Part shown: positions 11,778-25,270 of the stretch, piece after piece
How the letters are laid out: each line of letters begins with the position of its first letter
Position numbering within the stretch: the stretch's first letter is position 1
DNA from: Cloeon dipterum
Lineage: Eukaryota > Arthropoda > Insecta > Ephemeroptera > Baetidae
NCBI RefSeq assembly: GCF_949628265.1
Contig: NC_088788.1
Location: 3,844,001-3,908,000 of the forward strand
DNA: 64,000 nucleotides
Direction of reading: 5' to 3'
Position numbers and translations under genes: made by a program
The notes under the pieces: model-generated
Database searches by the model: none
Told to the model about the DNA's origin: nothing
Seen by the model: only the letters and a program-made list of their open reading frames with translations

Positions 11778-14700
11778 ATGAACTTCAAAAAACCAAGAAA
11801 TTCCGGTTTGTATTTAAATTTGTGGAGTGATCGATGTACTAAAATAGAAGACTGAATTTTTGCAGCACCTTTGGTGCCCATCAGGCCTCCGCCGCCACCT
11901 CCAGGGCAAGCAGCAGCTCCCTCAGGGAGACAAAATAATGGTGCCCCTTCAAAAAAGTAAGTAGTGTAACAAGGCTGAATGAATGTGTAATAAATTTGTC
12001 CGTTGCATTGCAGGGGCGTAATGAACTTATCAAAACTCATCCCGAAGCGGATGCAAAAGAATCAGTCATCAGGAAGCAGTAGTAATCGCCACGAAACTGT
12101 TACGAAAAAGTCTGCTCCGCCTCCTCGGCCGCCACCTCCTAAATTTGCTCCAAAACAGCCAGTGAGTTGAAATGAGTTCATCAGGTTAAGACAAGATTTG
12201 GTTTTGGTCTCACCTAAAGAAATGGGAGCAAGTTCTTCATGAGAAAAAATTCCTAATTGGACTTGAATGATTTAAAGGGCAATAGAGTTTTGTTGATTTT
12301 GAATATTGAGTGCTTTAAAATAACATGATAATATTTTAAGTGCTAGCAAGGAAACTTTTTAGTTTTTAAAATTCAAGCACTTTTCAATAATGTTAGATTA
12401 CTCAGAAAATTGGTAATTGGTTGAAATTAACATCAGAATCGCTTTAAAATTTTAAAGAAAGTTTTCGTTATGTTTATATAAGAAAAATGTCAACACAACA
12501 TGTTAAACAACAAGTTATTCTTCACCATTTACACAAACATAAAATCCCAGAAGATTCCTCGAGAAATGCACAACAAAATTCCAAGTATTTTAATACTATT
12601 CCTCAATCAGTATTAATTTAAAAAATCTTAATATTAAAAAACCCATTACTATTTTTTATATTTGTCCAGATGTGTCTTTATAAAATCCTACAAATTAAGG
12701 GTTGTTAAAAACATTTCTTTACATCTGTTTTTCTCAGGTCCTGATCGATCTTTTGAGCGGCTCGCCTCCCAGCTCGCCATCGCCAACTCTTCGCTCTCAG
12801 GAGAGCGGCTTCGAAGAGTCGCCAGACGTGTGGAAAAGCTGGCCAGAAAGCTCCGCCTCGACTCCCATGGTGGACTGGACAGTGGGCCCCGCGGCTTCGG
12901 CCGACCCCTGGGACTCTGCGGGCTGGTCCTCCTCGTCCGGCGGGATGACCTCCAACGCTGGCTGGGCGACCTTCGACGGTGCCGAGTCGCAACGACAGCT
13001 TTCGGAGGTGCGCTCGACCACCATGCCGACCCTGAACTCGGCCGCGGCGACCCTCAGCGCCGTTAGGAGTACACCATCCATGCCGACCATCATCAGGCCG
13101 GGAGGGCCAAAAAAACTGGTCAAGAAAGATAAAGTGGTTCGATTTAGAGCTAGTTTAGAGCTCTGTTTTTTTTTTCGTTTGCTTTTTTGGGGTGGTGGAT
13201 TACTAACAAGTCGCTTGTGTATTGTAAAAACTGTTAATCAAAGTCACATCCAAGTTAGGAATTCAATTTTGCATGAATTTGAGGGTTAATTAGGAACGAG
13301 CGATTATTTTAACGCATTTTGCTAGCTAATTCAGCGGTTTTTAATCAATTTTTGCATTTTCTAACCACCCGCGGTTTTAACGGTTTTTCCCACTTAATTT
13401 TTATCAATTCCTTGCGCAAGAAATACAAGAAATAAATCTAAAATTTGAATTTCCTCTGCTGTGCAGATTTTTTTCTCTTAAATTGTAATTTTCTGTCTCA
13501 ATTTCTCCAAAAATTTCTCTCTGACAATTTTTCAAGTTGAGGTCCTGAGCTAATGATTAGAAAATTATTGAAAACTGAAGTGCAAACATTGTCTGCAAAA
13601 AACTGGTTAAAATTTAGAAAAACGCTCTTTACCACTGGTTTTTGGTACGGGTTTTTAATATATATATATAAATTCCTATTTTTGCAAATTGACATGCTTT
13701 TTTCCATCTTAATTCACCACACTGATTGTTTATTTCCCTGAATTTAAAAACCAATAATTTATTAGCAGTGTTTGCATATCGTTTTGACGCGTTTTGCTCT
13801 CACGCAGTTGAGTTTAGGATTGTTGAAAGAAATTTATAAGCTGAGGTAAGTCCACTCAGTCCACACAAATAAGCAAGTATTTTTTCAGACTAAACAGTTT
13901 TCCCGCTGCTTTTGAGATAACGTTTAAAAATATCATCCTATCTAAGTTTGACACACAAAATATATTCTAAATTACAATTATTATCCTCGTTTTTCTCGTT
14001 TCGACAACCTCTAAAAATCCTTCGCCAACCAAAGATTAACTTTATCGTGGAGGTAAATAGTTAGTTGTAGTTTGCAAACTTTGTTTGCCTAATATATTTT
14101 TGGCTTTGATAAATTATCTTTTCGTTCAATATTTTTTTTGTGAAATTGAAGGGTCTAAATTAAATGTTTGCAATGAAATTACGTCAAAAGACTTGCAAAA
14201 AAGTATTAAATCCCTTTAAAAATTTTCTTCATCCAATTTGAGCATTTTGAATACCGTCTTTTCTAGGATTTGTTCTTGTGAAACCCAAAAACCCGTACAA
14301 CTGTCAATTGTTTTGGTTGGAAATGATTTGCAATCCTAATAGTTAATTATTATCTTTGCTAAATCATGAACGTAATGTTGCTTTCCTGCATTAATTTATT
14401 CTCATTTATATGTGATCTTATTTGCAACTTTTATTTTTTTTTCTTTCTCATATACTTTAGAAAACAAAAACTACTCCGCATAATTTGACAATCACATAAA
14501 ATTTTAATTTCAGGATGATATTTTTGAAGATGACCAGAGTCCCCCAATGCCAAGTTTTCCTCCTCCACAACTGCCGCAAGACGTGGAGGACACCTGCAAC
14601 GAGCCCACGGTTTTCCATGTTGTTGCCGTTTTTGACTATGAGTCTGACCACCCTGAAGACCTCAGTTTCAAGGTAAGCGTTCACAGTTATTTATTAAATT

Positions 14701-15175
14701 GCCATTTCAATTAATATTTTTGGAGCTAATGAATACTCAGGCAAAGTCAGTGCCTTGCAATCGCCAGATAGCAACTTTTCCATGTCTGTGAAATTCTTCA
14801 ATTAATAGAAAATCCTTAAAATATTCGCCAACGGTTTTTAAATGATATTTTGCAGAAAATATTTACTGATTAGGAAAGTCCTTGGTGTCTGTAGTAGCCA
14901 GCAGACTGGCGCCACCGTTCATTTACAATTTTTGGGGGCTCCTACGATTTTATCCCCTGTGATTTCAGACCAGATTATTTTCCAACAAGGGCACACAAGC
15001 AAAATGGACTCTTTTTACAGAAAAAATTTGCCTTTTTATACTTTTTTAACCAAAATATTCTCCGCAGGCTGGAGAGGTCATCGAGGTCCTATCGATGGTG
15101 AACGAAGACTGGTACACGGGACAGTGCGGCGACAGGCTGGGCCACTTCCCTGCCAACTTTGTTGAGCCGCAGTGA
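11778..15175 (+). CDS. Proline-rich adaptor with one C-terminal SH3 domain
   Basis: Six exons chain in phase: 11778-11805, 11866-11956, 12014-12161, 12738-13133 (or 13136), 14514-14672, 15068-15175 (TGA 15173-15175), about 309 aa. The N-terminal third has polyproline tracts (RPPPPPPG; APPPRPPPPKFAP), typical SH3/profilin ligands. The middle is Ser-rich and contains DPWD and GWATF, resembling DPW and WxxF motifs of endocytic proteins that bind the AP-2 ear. The last 60 residues are an SH3 domain with AVFDYESDHPEDLSF (ALYDY region), the EDWYTG tryptophan and FPANFVEP. An endocytic or cytoskeletal adaptor role is inferred. I cannot assign an orthologue. Exon 4 can end at either of two phase-equivalent GT sites 3 bp apart. 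It is divergent from MANF, about 840 bp between start codons. Confidence 0.85.
13340..13640 (+). repeat. Dispersed repeat, copy 2 (partner at 1052-1380)
   Basis: It lies in intron 4 of the SH3-adaptor gene, with the same landmark order as copy 1, including CTCAATTTCTCCAAAAATTT and CTCTGACAATTTTTCAAG. It is non-coding and diverged by scattered substitutions. Confidence 0.75.
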
Positions 15176-15393
15176 TGAAATGTGTGCTTTCTTTCTATCT
15201 GAATTGTGATCGTCAAACAAACGTTAGTGCTTAGCCCAAATAATACCCTTCGTAAGTGATCTGCATTTGTACAAGGACACCACACTATTTAACCATCGCT
15301 CTACTCGATTACGTTCACGCTGCCAATCCGATAATTAATTTTAGCTAACTTTAATTTCAAGTGATGCTAGACTAGACTAGAATATTAAGCAAT

Positions 15394-15443
15394 AATAAAT
15401 TGAAACAATATTTGACACTTTCGCAATCAAGTCAAAATAATAA
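15394..15443 (+). terminator. Candidate poly(A) signals of the SH3-adaptor gene
   Basis: Two AATAAA hexamers (15394-15399 and one ending near 15443) lie 220-270 bp past the stop codon, the expected position for the 3' end. Confidence 0.5.
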
Positions 15444-15449
15444 ACACTA

Positions 15450-18400
15450 ATATTTTTGTTGAACCAAGCGTACGTTGATTTGAAACCCCGCCAACCTTTT
15501 CCTTAATCAAATTCTGACGTCAGTAGACGATATATCTAATTAGCTTCGGAATGCCAGTGACGTCCGTGGGGATTTTCGTCTGCGAAAGCGGCTCCACAGA
15601 TGGCGCCTTGTTTGATTCTGGGAAGCCGCTAGGAAAGTGGTTTCTTTGTTTCGCGCTGCTCGCTGCCAGTTGGCGCAATTTTAGATTGACGGGTCAATCC
15701 CGCGCGCGCTCTCGTCTCACGCTGACAGTTTCAACGACTATTTCCTTTCTATCTATCCCCCGTCGGAAATTTGCCCACTGCGCTGTCCCTCACGATTATA
15801 GATATCAAAATTTTGACCCCGCGCGCTCGTCACGACGACTGCTCATTGTTTGCTCAATCCACACCAAAACGACTATTGTTTGCTGACTGAGTGAAATGCG
15901 CTCTTTGATCGTGGCACAGTAAATAAAAATACTGTGAATGCGGAAGGGCAGCAATTTGATTGGTTTCTCAGAGAACTAGATTTTCCTGCAGTACGCTGAG
16001 GAATTTCTATGCCCTGAGGATGGCAAGAAGTAGTGTCAATACATCTTAATGAATCATTGATTTTATAATGAGAGTCTTAAAATAAATTGACTGCTTTGGT
16101 AAAGAATCAACCCATTTTTTTATTTTCTCTTACTTACGTTCAATATTTTTGCTCTGGAAAATTTTAATCCCTCAAAACTAAAGATTTTTCTATGCTTCGC
16201 TCATTTTTAATTTCATTTCACTCCATGGAAAGGGTTTAATACACTCGAAAAAGTCATAATGAATAGGAATTAATTAAAATCCAGTTAAGAAATAGTTCAA
16301 AAATGCATTTTGGTAGCGCTTCAGAGATTAGTTAACTGCCCCAGAATTATAAATATCAGTTTCTTTGTCATTCCTGAGAAGGATTACAAATAAATTAATT
16401 AAAAATCATAAATTTAAAAAGGGCTTAAAAATATTTAAATTATAATAATAACATGGCACACCTTTCTTTGTTTTGCACATCCTGTGGACAATGAGCTCAT
16501 CAGATTATTTATTCTTGGTTTCGTAATAGGAAATAAACACGAATCCCACGAAGCCACACTGGAAACCGCAGAAAAAACATGAAATCGGCAAGGAACCAGG
16601 GATGGGTATCTCCCAGGGAGAATCCCAAACTTGCATTGCGGTGTTTCTTGCGGTATTTACCAGTTTTGTGCGGTTTTTTGCAATATTATGTAGGAATAAC
16701 TGTCCTAAATACTTGAAAAATGGTCAAACCTAGTTTACTAATAAGGTTTATTTAAAAATTCACTGGCTTTCAATGATCTTATGTGACAAATTATGTTTTA
16801 AACCTTTTTGTATTAAGAGGAAGTCGAATTTTATTAATTACCGAAGCCAATTTTAAATAAGAATAGAGAATAAATACACCAGAGTCTGGTTAAATTCAAA
16901 ACTTTAGATTTTCATGTGTGGGGATATTTTTTCGAATGGTATTGATTCAGTATCGCATAGAATAATTAAAATTTGACGATAGGTTAGTTTTAAAAATTTT
17001 AACATCTTTTTCATTCTTAATCGGTCAGGGTAAAATTCCATATAACCTCCAGTTTGAATATTAAACAAATTTTCTTACTTTTTAAAAATAAACAAAACAA
17101 AATCAGTCTGAAAATTTTAATCGAGAAACAGAATAAAACGTCTTTTAAAAACGACGCTGATATAAGGAGTACATGAATCAATATTTATTTTTACATGCAA
17201 GGTTGCGTTTTTGTCCAAAAGAGCAATCGGTTTGCCATGACGAAGAATTGCATCCACTAAATTAAACTTTTTTCAATTATCTGAAAAGAATTTGCAATTT
17301 ATTTTCATTTGAATAATTGTAAGACAAACAAAAAATACGCACGCAGGAAAGTTTGCTCCTCCTATATCAAGTCTATTTCCGCGCAGGGAAGAATCGTTGC
17401 TTAAATTTTGTATTTTCAAACAATAATTGAAGTCATTTTCAACTCAATGGAAATGTTACAGAGAGGAAACAATCCCCTCGATCGTCTTCATTTCTAGCTA
17501 CACCCAGGAATTTTTGTTAATTATTGACGAATCAAGGAAATTGGTACAAAAATTAAATCTAAATTTATCGTTTCTTGATCTTTTTGCGTAAATTCCTATT
17601 AACTACATAAATAAAATCAATCCCGAGGACCAAGCCTGAAGCCGTCAATAAAATAATTACAAAATTGATTTCTTCCAGTCGGCGGCGTTTTGATTTTTGA
17701 CCAAATTAATTTATTTGCATGCCATATATAATTATTCGAGCCGGATATTAGACGCTGTTAGAAAGTCGGAGGGAAGGAAATTGATGTTTGACCTTGCTAC
17801 TCATGTGTGTACTAGGCTCTGCTCATTTCATTGTCAGCTATGTCAGTGCAGCGGCTAGTTAGTAAATTGACGAGCGCACGAGTTAAATATAAATACATAT
17901 GTGCGCTGATGACTTCTTTATAGCCCTCGTATCCAATTAGAATGGCTTATTATAACGCATTTATTGCTCATTCCCTTAGCGTCTGACTATTGCAAAAAAC
18001 CGAGTCGCTTCAGACCGTTATTTAAATACTTATGAATGGGAGTAAATGCTAATTGAATGAAATTTTGATGATTTCCAATGCTATACTGTTTCAGTTTCTC
18101 CATTCATGTGCAATTTTTTATTGAAGGCAGTAGTTCACATTTAAATAGTTTCTAATGACTTTGTAGAAATGTGTGTGACATGTGTGTGTCAAATCATGCA
18201 CTTGGATTATGATTAAAACAAGTTTTTCTATATCACCTCTGAGTGTGAGTAGTTGATTGAAAGGAGGCAACGCGTGCCGTCCATAAATTATTAAAAGATG
18301 GTCTTTTACCGCGATATTTTTTTATAGCGCTTGCTAGAAGCGTATGATTGAAACTAGGACACATTTGTTTACTTTTCCTCATATTATTTTTAATAAATCA

Positions 18401-18850
18401 ATATGTGTTATTTAGTTTCGCAATTGATACATTGAAAGAAAATCTAAATTGCTATAGCTGCATGAAAATTAAATTAATTATTTCTTCTTGAAGAAAATTA
18501 TGATTCATTTCCTTGCATTTCAAAGGATGTCAATTGAACTAAAAAAGTAGAGTAAAAATCAACATCAAATAATTTTCCAGAGCAAAAAACCTGTGGCCTT
18601 GAGGTGACAAACTCTTGAAACCTGTCCATTCAGTTTATACAAAACAAAAAACTGGACGCGGAACCCCTGTCAAACGCAAAAAGGTGCGAAATTTTATTGA
18701 GATAGGAGGGGTTTTCGGATTTGAGTGGCAAAAAGTCGAAATAAATTGAACAGAGCAACCACCGCGGGTAAAGCCGAAAGCGTGGGGGCTGGCACAGGAT
18801 AAACACTCTTGGCAAGAGCGGCAGTTAACTGCAGAGAGGGGCGGCGTGTG
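15450..18850. other. Intergenic region 5' of ebony with a GC-rich, motif-dense block
   Basis: No coding exon is supported. At 15510-15900 base composition rises and motifs cluster: a CRE (TGACGTCA, 15515-15522), another TGACGT near 15557, and CCACAGATGGCGCC (15594-15607), which resembles a CTCF core with one base missing. The rest (15900-18850) is AT-rich with nothing recognised. It may hold ebony regulatory DNA or a promoter of an unseen transcript. Confidence 0.4.
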
Positions 18851-18851
18851 T

Positions 18852-18859
18852 TATAAAAG
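18852..18859 (+). promoter_or_regulatory. TATA box of the probable ebony promoter
   Basis: TATAAAAG is followed about 30 bp later by a GC-richer, open-frame-poor stretch that ends in a 5' splice site (AAAAG/GTTGGT at 19039/19040). The next in-line 3' splice site with a good start codon on this strand is ebony exon 2 at 28167. Confidence 0.55.
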
Positions 18860-18881
18860 GGCCTCCTGCCTCCAGTGAACA

Positions 18882-19039
18882 TTTCCTCTGGCTTTCCCTT
18901 CGACTGTTTGCTCTTGGACTCAAGTCTAGCGGCGAGCTGCAGGTTCACCGCATCCTCCACTGACTTCTGTTTTGCTCCCGACTGCGTTGTCTTTTTTGAG
19001 CGAAAACTGAGATCGACTTCAACTCGTCGATAACAAAAG
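18882..19039 (+). other. ebony: Probable non-coding first exon (5' UTR) of ebony
   Basis: The stretch begins about 30 bp after a TATA box and ends at a plausible donor. It lacks a start codon that continues into a coding exon. Fly ebony also has a non-coding first exon separated by a long intron, so the link across 9.1 kb is reasonable. It is inferred and not proven by sequence. Confidence 0.45.
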
Positions 19040-22000
19040 GTTGGTGCTGTGTTTTATTAATTTTTCTTAATTTATTTCACAAAGCTTATGTCGAGTTTAG
19101 GATTTTTAAAGAAATTTGACTGTCCAATCAATAAGATAATTAAATTATTAAACTGTATCTACAGCGGAATGGAGTAAGCAATAGAAAATCAGCAAATTTA
19201 CAGCTGGAAATTTAAATTTCTCAAACCTTTGGACTCTAGAGAATTTTTGCTGTCATCGAAATTCCTAAAATTTCTATCGTTTTAAGAACAATTTATTTAA
19301 TTTTAATATTTGGAAAGAAACAATCTTATTAAATTATTGTGCAAACCAATTAAATGGGTGACAAATTCGACTCGGTCAAATAATTTGACGCTCTCTGCAC
19401 ACAACCTTGCTCTCGCGCCGTTTTTTGCTGCTCTGTCTGCTGTCTGCTTGCTTGCGTTACTTTCATTCACTCCGCTGATTCAGTACTGATTCAGGCACTG
19501 CGCAATGGAGCGACTAAAAAACCATAACAATCCTTTTAGCGGTCAGTTCTTTAACAAAATCTCCACACTCTCTGTTGTTTGGCAAGCGCCAAATCAAAAC
19601 ATTGCGAATTTCAAGCAAACAAAGAAATTGCCTTTTGGGTATGCAACCTGTGCAACACGATGTTAAATTTAGGGAACTTCACAAGAGAGAAATAATAATT
19701 AAAATAAAATTCTTTCCTTTAGTGCCAAATTAAGAGAAAATGTAACATTTTTTAGAAAATAGCACTATGTCACTAAATATAGACTTGATATGTTACGCAG
19801 ATATTATCGCATGCATTTCAAAAAGTGATACACGCTTGTCAAACATAAATGGCATTCATTAAACCCAAGAATGAAAGCGACACACATTATTTAATCGCGG
19901 CCACTATTCATTCGACGCGTAAAAGGCATCGAGACGCGTGCCTTGCGAGAATCTAATTAATCTTCCAGTTCTCCGCGTTATGTGAAACTGTGCACAACGC
20001 ATACTTTGCATGCGATCGATATGCAACAAGAACAATTTAATTTTATGTGCAGTATAAACTGCGACAAATTACCTAACAGGGAAGCACAAAGTGTATTTAT
20101 AGTTTTGAAATCGAGTAAATGTAGCAAAAGCAACAATTCCGTTTGCGATATGATTAGACAGTTAGATTCTAGATTAAAATAATGAATATATTAATAAAAT
20201 CAAATTGTCTAGTTAAAAAGTCACGCGTTACTAACTTGTTAGCTACTTTTAAAATAACGTAGTGGTTTATTGCAACCGGTATCAAACAGGTCATTATTCT
20301 AAAGTGCCGCGCGCAGACGACAATTGCTTTTTTATTGCTTTTGAGACTGCAATTTTATTCTGCACACTGAAACCGATTACCTCACTTGCGCAGTCAACAC
20401 ACGTAATTAAACGAGTGCAGCCACTGAAATAATTATGACAGCCGCTTGCTCCTTATACGCTATGTACTGCATATGCAAAGTCAAAATCGTGCTCGTCACG
20501 CGTGAAATGTGTGCGCATTGCTAACATAATTAGCTGAGATTGATTAATCAGTACCACTCTTTGATTATTAAAAGTGTCTGCTCGCATAACTACTCGCTAA
20601 AATGTAAATTTATTCAAGCGATTTTCGCAACCCTGTGCGGCTATCGATTTATCCTTGTTTAACGGGATTTTTTATTTACTTATAGTCCCACTCTTGAGCC
20701 GTACCTGTTCCTTTTACCGTCTAGTTGGCATTGTTCAGGCAACACTTCCACCACACGTTCTGAAGGACGAGTAGAAAGATACTATGGTTTTGGGTTTTTC
20801 CACCCTCTCTCTCCTGTATTTTTTTTCATAAATAAAACTAACTTAAAACTGCAATTGAAACTATCTTTTAAAATCTTCTGACATTTCTGATTGGCTTCGA
20901 TTTAAGCTTTGCTTGATCTGTTTCTGCTTAAAAATCCTCAATAAATTTCAAGATTAATTTCTCATCGAGGAAAAAACTCAATTTGTCATCCAATCTTTAA
21001 AAGATTTAGTTTTGTTCTTAACTCTGCTCGCAGCAAATGGTAATCAATTTTGTGCTGATAAGGAAATAATTTGTTGCGCAGATAAATCTCTCACACTCGG
21101 GTGCATTCAACTAAAAATTGAGCATGCCTGACCTGCTTTACTGTCAAAATTCTTGTGCGTTGCTTAAGTTTGAGCACACGCAATCAGAAGAACCGGGATA
21201 GATCTCCTTTTACTCTCATTAGGTTATCGACCCGCGATGTGTAATATAAATATTTTGAAACGTCGCTATCAAAGATCAAAGCGTATACATACAGACTTTC
21301 TACTCCCATTCGAATGTCATAAAAGAGGAACGTTTTTCATGTTTTGTTGACTCCTGCAAGTGTACAAATATTTTTTCTTACGAATAATTGTAGAAAAAGG
21401 TCAATGTTCAAAAGACTTCTTTACAACGTCACTAAAATATTTGGGATCTTCCAAACCTGTTTAAAATGAATTTAACGAACCCGCTCCTGGAAAACTTTCA
21501 TTAATTCGATTTATGCGCTTATTGTTCGTGGGAATTCCGGCGCCTCTCCACTATCCTCATTTTGGATGCGTATATTTCCTCCACAGGTGTGCATGCCTTT
21601 TTAGTGATATCGATCTCTGCTGACGTCCGATACCAGAACCTGCACACGAGAAAATTCCAATATTTTACCGGTTTGCTTCGGCGTATGAGGAAACGCAGCG
21701 ATTTTAATGCGTCTTTGGTTTTACATACCAATATACATATATCCTCATCAAAAAGCGCATGTAGCCAGGTTAATTGCAGCCATAAATGTAGTTTAATCGA
21801 TTGTGCTCAACTACAAGGCGGTGAAAAGAAACTCGGTTTCATTGGTTTCATTTTATTGATATTGGAGTTCGTCTGTTGAAAGCTTTTTTTTATATGTTAT
21901 TGTGTGACAGTCAACTTGCATTTTCATCTAATGGCCAATAATTGAAAAACCACTGGCTGTATTGAATTTTATCCAAGAAGAAGTACTAAATAGGCGCATT

Positions 22001-22768
22001 TTATTAATTTAAAATAACATTTTCGCGCTGCTAACAAATATTATGGATTCAATTTATCAAATTTCACTCATAATTCGCTTTTATAACCTTCTTCGGCAGT
22101 CCTTGACGGGAAGGCTGCGGTTTTTACTATTTACAAGGCGGCGCGAAAGGAATCAAAGAAAAAGTGTCTCACAATGCGTCTCCGGTCCGTTCAATAAAGC
22201 CTGTTTCGCGAATGAATGCAAAAAATGTGACGAAACTGAGCAAATGAAATATTGATCACCACATTCTTAAAGAGAATAAGTTTGAATCGGAGCGCTGGGA
22301 CAAGTTTTTATACAGGAAAGTATTAAAACACGATTGCGTCGCAACTAGAGTCTTCCTTTTGCGTCACATGACAGGAATAAAAAAATACCTTAACCAGTTC
22401 ACTTGCTTCATTCAAATATGATTGCACAAAACCCCACTCGTGCATTTATTTGCATTTTTTCCGACTGCCACTTCTTAATCGAATTAATTCACTTATCTCT
22501 GGTTAAATTTTCTCTTTAATCCTTGAAAAAAATTAACAATGGAGAGAGCAGCACAAACGGCTGGCCTTAACAATTTAATCTGTCAATTTTTCCCTTAAAA
22601 TCACTAAATTATTGTTTTCAATCCGCTCAGAAATTTTTAATAGAAAAATTCATATAAAAACAATTAACATTCGGAAAGGAATGATTGCATTCTTCTACGG
22701 ACCAATTTTGATTAATTTCATCCTTGAAGCAAAATCAAAACAAATTAAATAGAATCTAGGACCGAGTG

Positions 22769-22848
22769 TATATAAAAGCCGAGGTATATAGTAACTCAAT
22801 ATTCCAGATCCTTCTGATTCTGATCATCATCATGATTGACGTTTGAAA
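22769..22848 (+). promoter_or_regulatory. Candidate alternative promoter and short first exon
   Basis: TATATAAAAG at 22769-22778 is followed about 28 bp later by CTCAAT, an arthropod-type initiator-like site. A stretch ends at GAAA/GTACGT (22848/22849), a good 5' splice site. The only ATG-led frame inside is 4 codons long, so any exon would be non-coding. It could be an alternative ebony promoter, but no splice partner can be proven. Confidence 0.3.
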
Positions 22849-24140
22849 GTACGTGCAGTTATAATAGTTTTAAATTAGATTGACGGTCCAGCGCCGGACA
22901 GGAAGACGCATCTCCAGCCAATTTAGGTCGAGTCAGCGGCTGGCTGACAGCATGCGGTAACTCGTTTCGCAATGATTCGGGGGACCGCGCGCACGATCGC
23001 AAACAAAGTCAATGTCACTTTTACGCACTTTTCATTCACGAGATTAGACACGCAAAATCGCACAAACCGGATTTAAAGAACTATCTATCGATCGTTAAGT
23101 AATCTCGAGCGTTTTGTATATCATGCACCGCGTCTAGAATTATTAGTTTTGCATCAACAATTCGACGTGGGTATACATTCCATCGCGTGAGCTATTACCC
23201 AACTAGGTTCCGCGGGAAATGAGAAATGAAAGGAATATTCTTGCTTGCTGAGGTGGGATAATCATCCTGTTTTCAACATCTCGCGCGCGCGCACGCTGTG
23301 TAAGTGTGCGCACACATTTTACTTTCACGAGAGACGCTTGTATTTGCTACTATATGATCACGAAGACAATTATCTCTTAAATTTATCCGGAGCAAAAATT
23401 TAATCCAATCTTGCATTATTGCAAAAGGGGACTTTCCACTAAATTATATGTAGTGTGTCTGGAAGTGATTTATTTGACAGATTAATTTGCATATTGACAT
23501 CACGTACGTAATAAATTGTATAAATTGCGGAGTCATTCAAAGTTTGGTCAACTTTTTTTTACTAAAAAGACTTGATAAATTTTCATTTTACTGCAATTTT
23601 GATAAAAATATAGAGCTGCATATACAGAACAGTGAACTAAATCCTTTGTTTAATTGATGTATTCTCTAAAAATAATTTAAATTCGGAGAATATCAGTGCT
23701 GTAACTCTATTTAAAATCATGATTAATATTGCCAGGAGGGAATTTCACCTCATAATCCACCGACCGTTGATTTTTTTTTCGATTTTTCCGATAAATCTGA
23801 AATTTAACAGTTTCTATATAGGCCCTGCTTTAATTTGTTAAGTTGTTAATAAATTCTTCAAATAATGGACTCAATTAATCACTTATTGTTCTTAGTTGTT
23901 GGCTTGTAAATAAGCTGCCCCACTTTAAAACAATTGGAATTACTGCAATTTTTAAATTTAAAACAGGACTCCCCTCCTTTGAAATCGGTTCTCTTTAAAC
24001 TGGATCCATTTAAGGATATGTTTTGCCTTTTAAAGCATTAATAACGAATAAAGGATTAAAAAGTACAAAACACTCGTATCTCTTTGGTTGCCTCTTGAAT
24101 GCTAATGAGAGTTGTATAGGAAGTGATTCCTGCTATTTCA

Positions 24141-24302
24141 GAGTTTACAAGTCAATTACTAAAAGAGAAGGAAGGGTTGGAAAAAGACTTGGCAAATAAT
24201 ATCACTTTAATGAACGATATTTTCCGAAAATTTGAGCTTAAATTGGAATTAAATTTGCAGGATAAAGAACATGTGAATGAAAATAATTGCGAGAAACACG
24301 AA
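24141..24302 (+). other. Orphan exon-like coiled-coil reading frame
   Basis: The frame is open from 24120 to a TAA at 24306-24308 and reads like real protein: Lys/Glu-rich heptads such as LLKEKEGLEKDLANN and FRKFELKLELNL. It starts at TGCTATTTCAG (3' splice site ending 24140) and ends at CGAAG/GTTAAG, a weak donor; it lacks an upstream in-frame ATG. I do not recognise the protein. It may be an exon of a nested gene or a fragment of a decayed coding copy. Confidence 0.3.
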
Positions 24303-25270
24303 GGTTAAGATATAGTCAAATATGCATGACAGGCTCAGTCAGCACTCCAACTCTCGGCGTTTTATGTAAATAAACTATCAGCGCAAATTAAAATTGAGGC
24401 GCAAAATGGAGCAAAAAAGGAGGAGAAAAAGAAGAAAAACTGTGAACAAGGTCAACACCTTACAGGGCGTGCGTCGACTCAGAAATTTCGACAAAAAATC
24501 CGACAAGGTAACCCAGAATGCGGAAGTTTTCCATTGATTTTATTTTCCGATTTTTCATCAGATTTTAAATTCATTTCCCAAGTAAAAATTTAATTAGCCG
24601 GAGCGCCTTTCGTATCTGGATTGGCACAGTCGCATTTTTATGATTTTCAGCCCCACAGATACCAGTTGGCCTCGGCTATTAACCGCGTTTTTGCACTTAT
24701 CTCTCAGTCAGAGAGCGTATATACGGCATCGCGCGTTGACAGGCGACTGCTTTTGCCATGTGGTTTAAAATTTCGCGTGCGGGGGAACAGGGAATAATTA
24801 TTCCGACACAAGGCCCCGGGTACTTTCTTGCATGCGTTTAATAAATTTGTTAGAAACAAGAAATTTAATGTAACTCAACTCACGATGGCTTGTTAGGAAA
24901 AAAATATAAATCATAGCATTATGACTGTCGATGAAAAGTCGTTCAAAACGCGCTGCAGGCCTGCAGGCCCGAGCGTATGTATTTATTACCTTAACATAAA
25001 AAATTACTTAATGAAAGAAGCTAAAGTGTTGCTAATGCACTTCTTGTTGCTACATGAGCTTTGCAGGTTGATAAGAAAGTAGTTTGCCTCGTACGCATGC
25101 AATCGCGCTTAACCACGTGCGTTTTTGCAAGGAAATTAGGATTTAAATCCACTTACGATTCTAAGCTAAAAGCACATATTCATATTAATGGTATGCAGTT
25201 AACTGATCGCTGGGAGAAATTTGCTTGAAAAACAAAACATTAAAAGTTGTCTAGGGTGTAGAATGCTGGG

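Noticed and set aside
11384..12040. 218-codon minus-strand frame overlapping the SH3-adaptor 5' exons
   Set aside because: The plus-strand exons have matching splice phases and polyproline motifs; the minus frame has no supporting domain.
21519..22255. Short frames on both strands in the ebony interval
   Set aside because: AT-rich, no similarity to known proteins and no splice partners.
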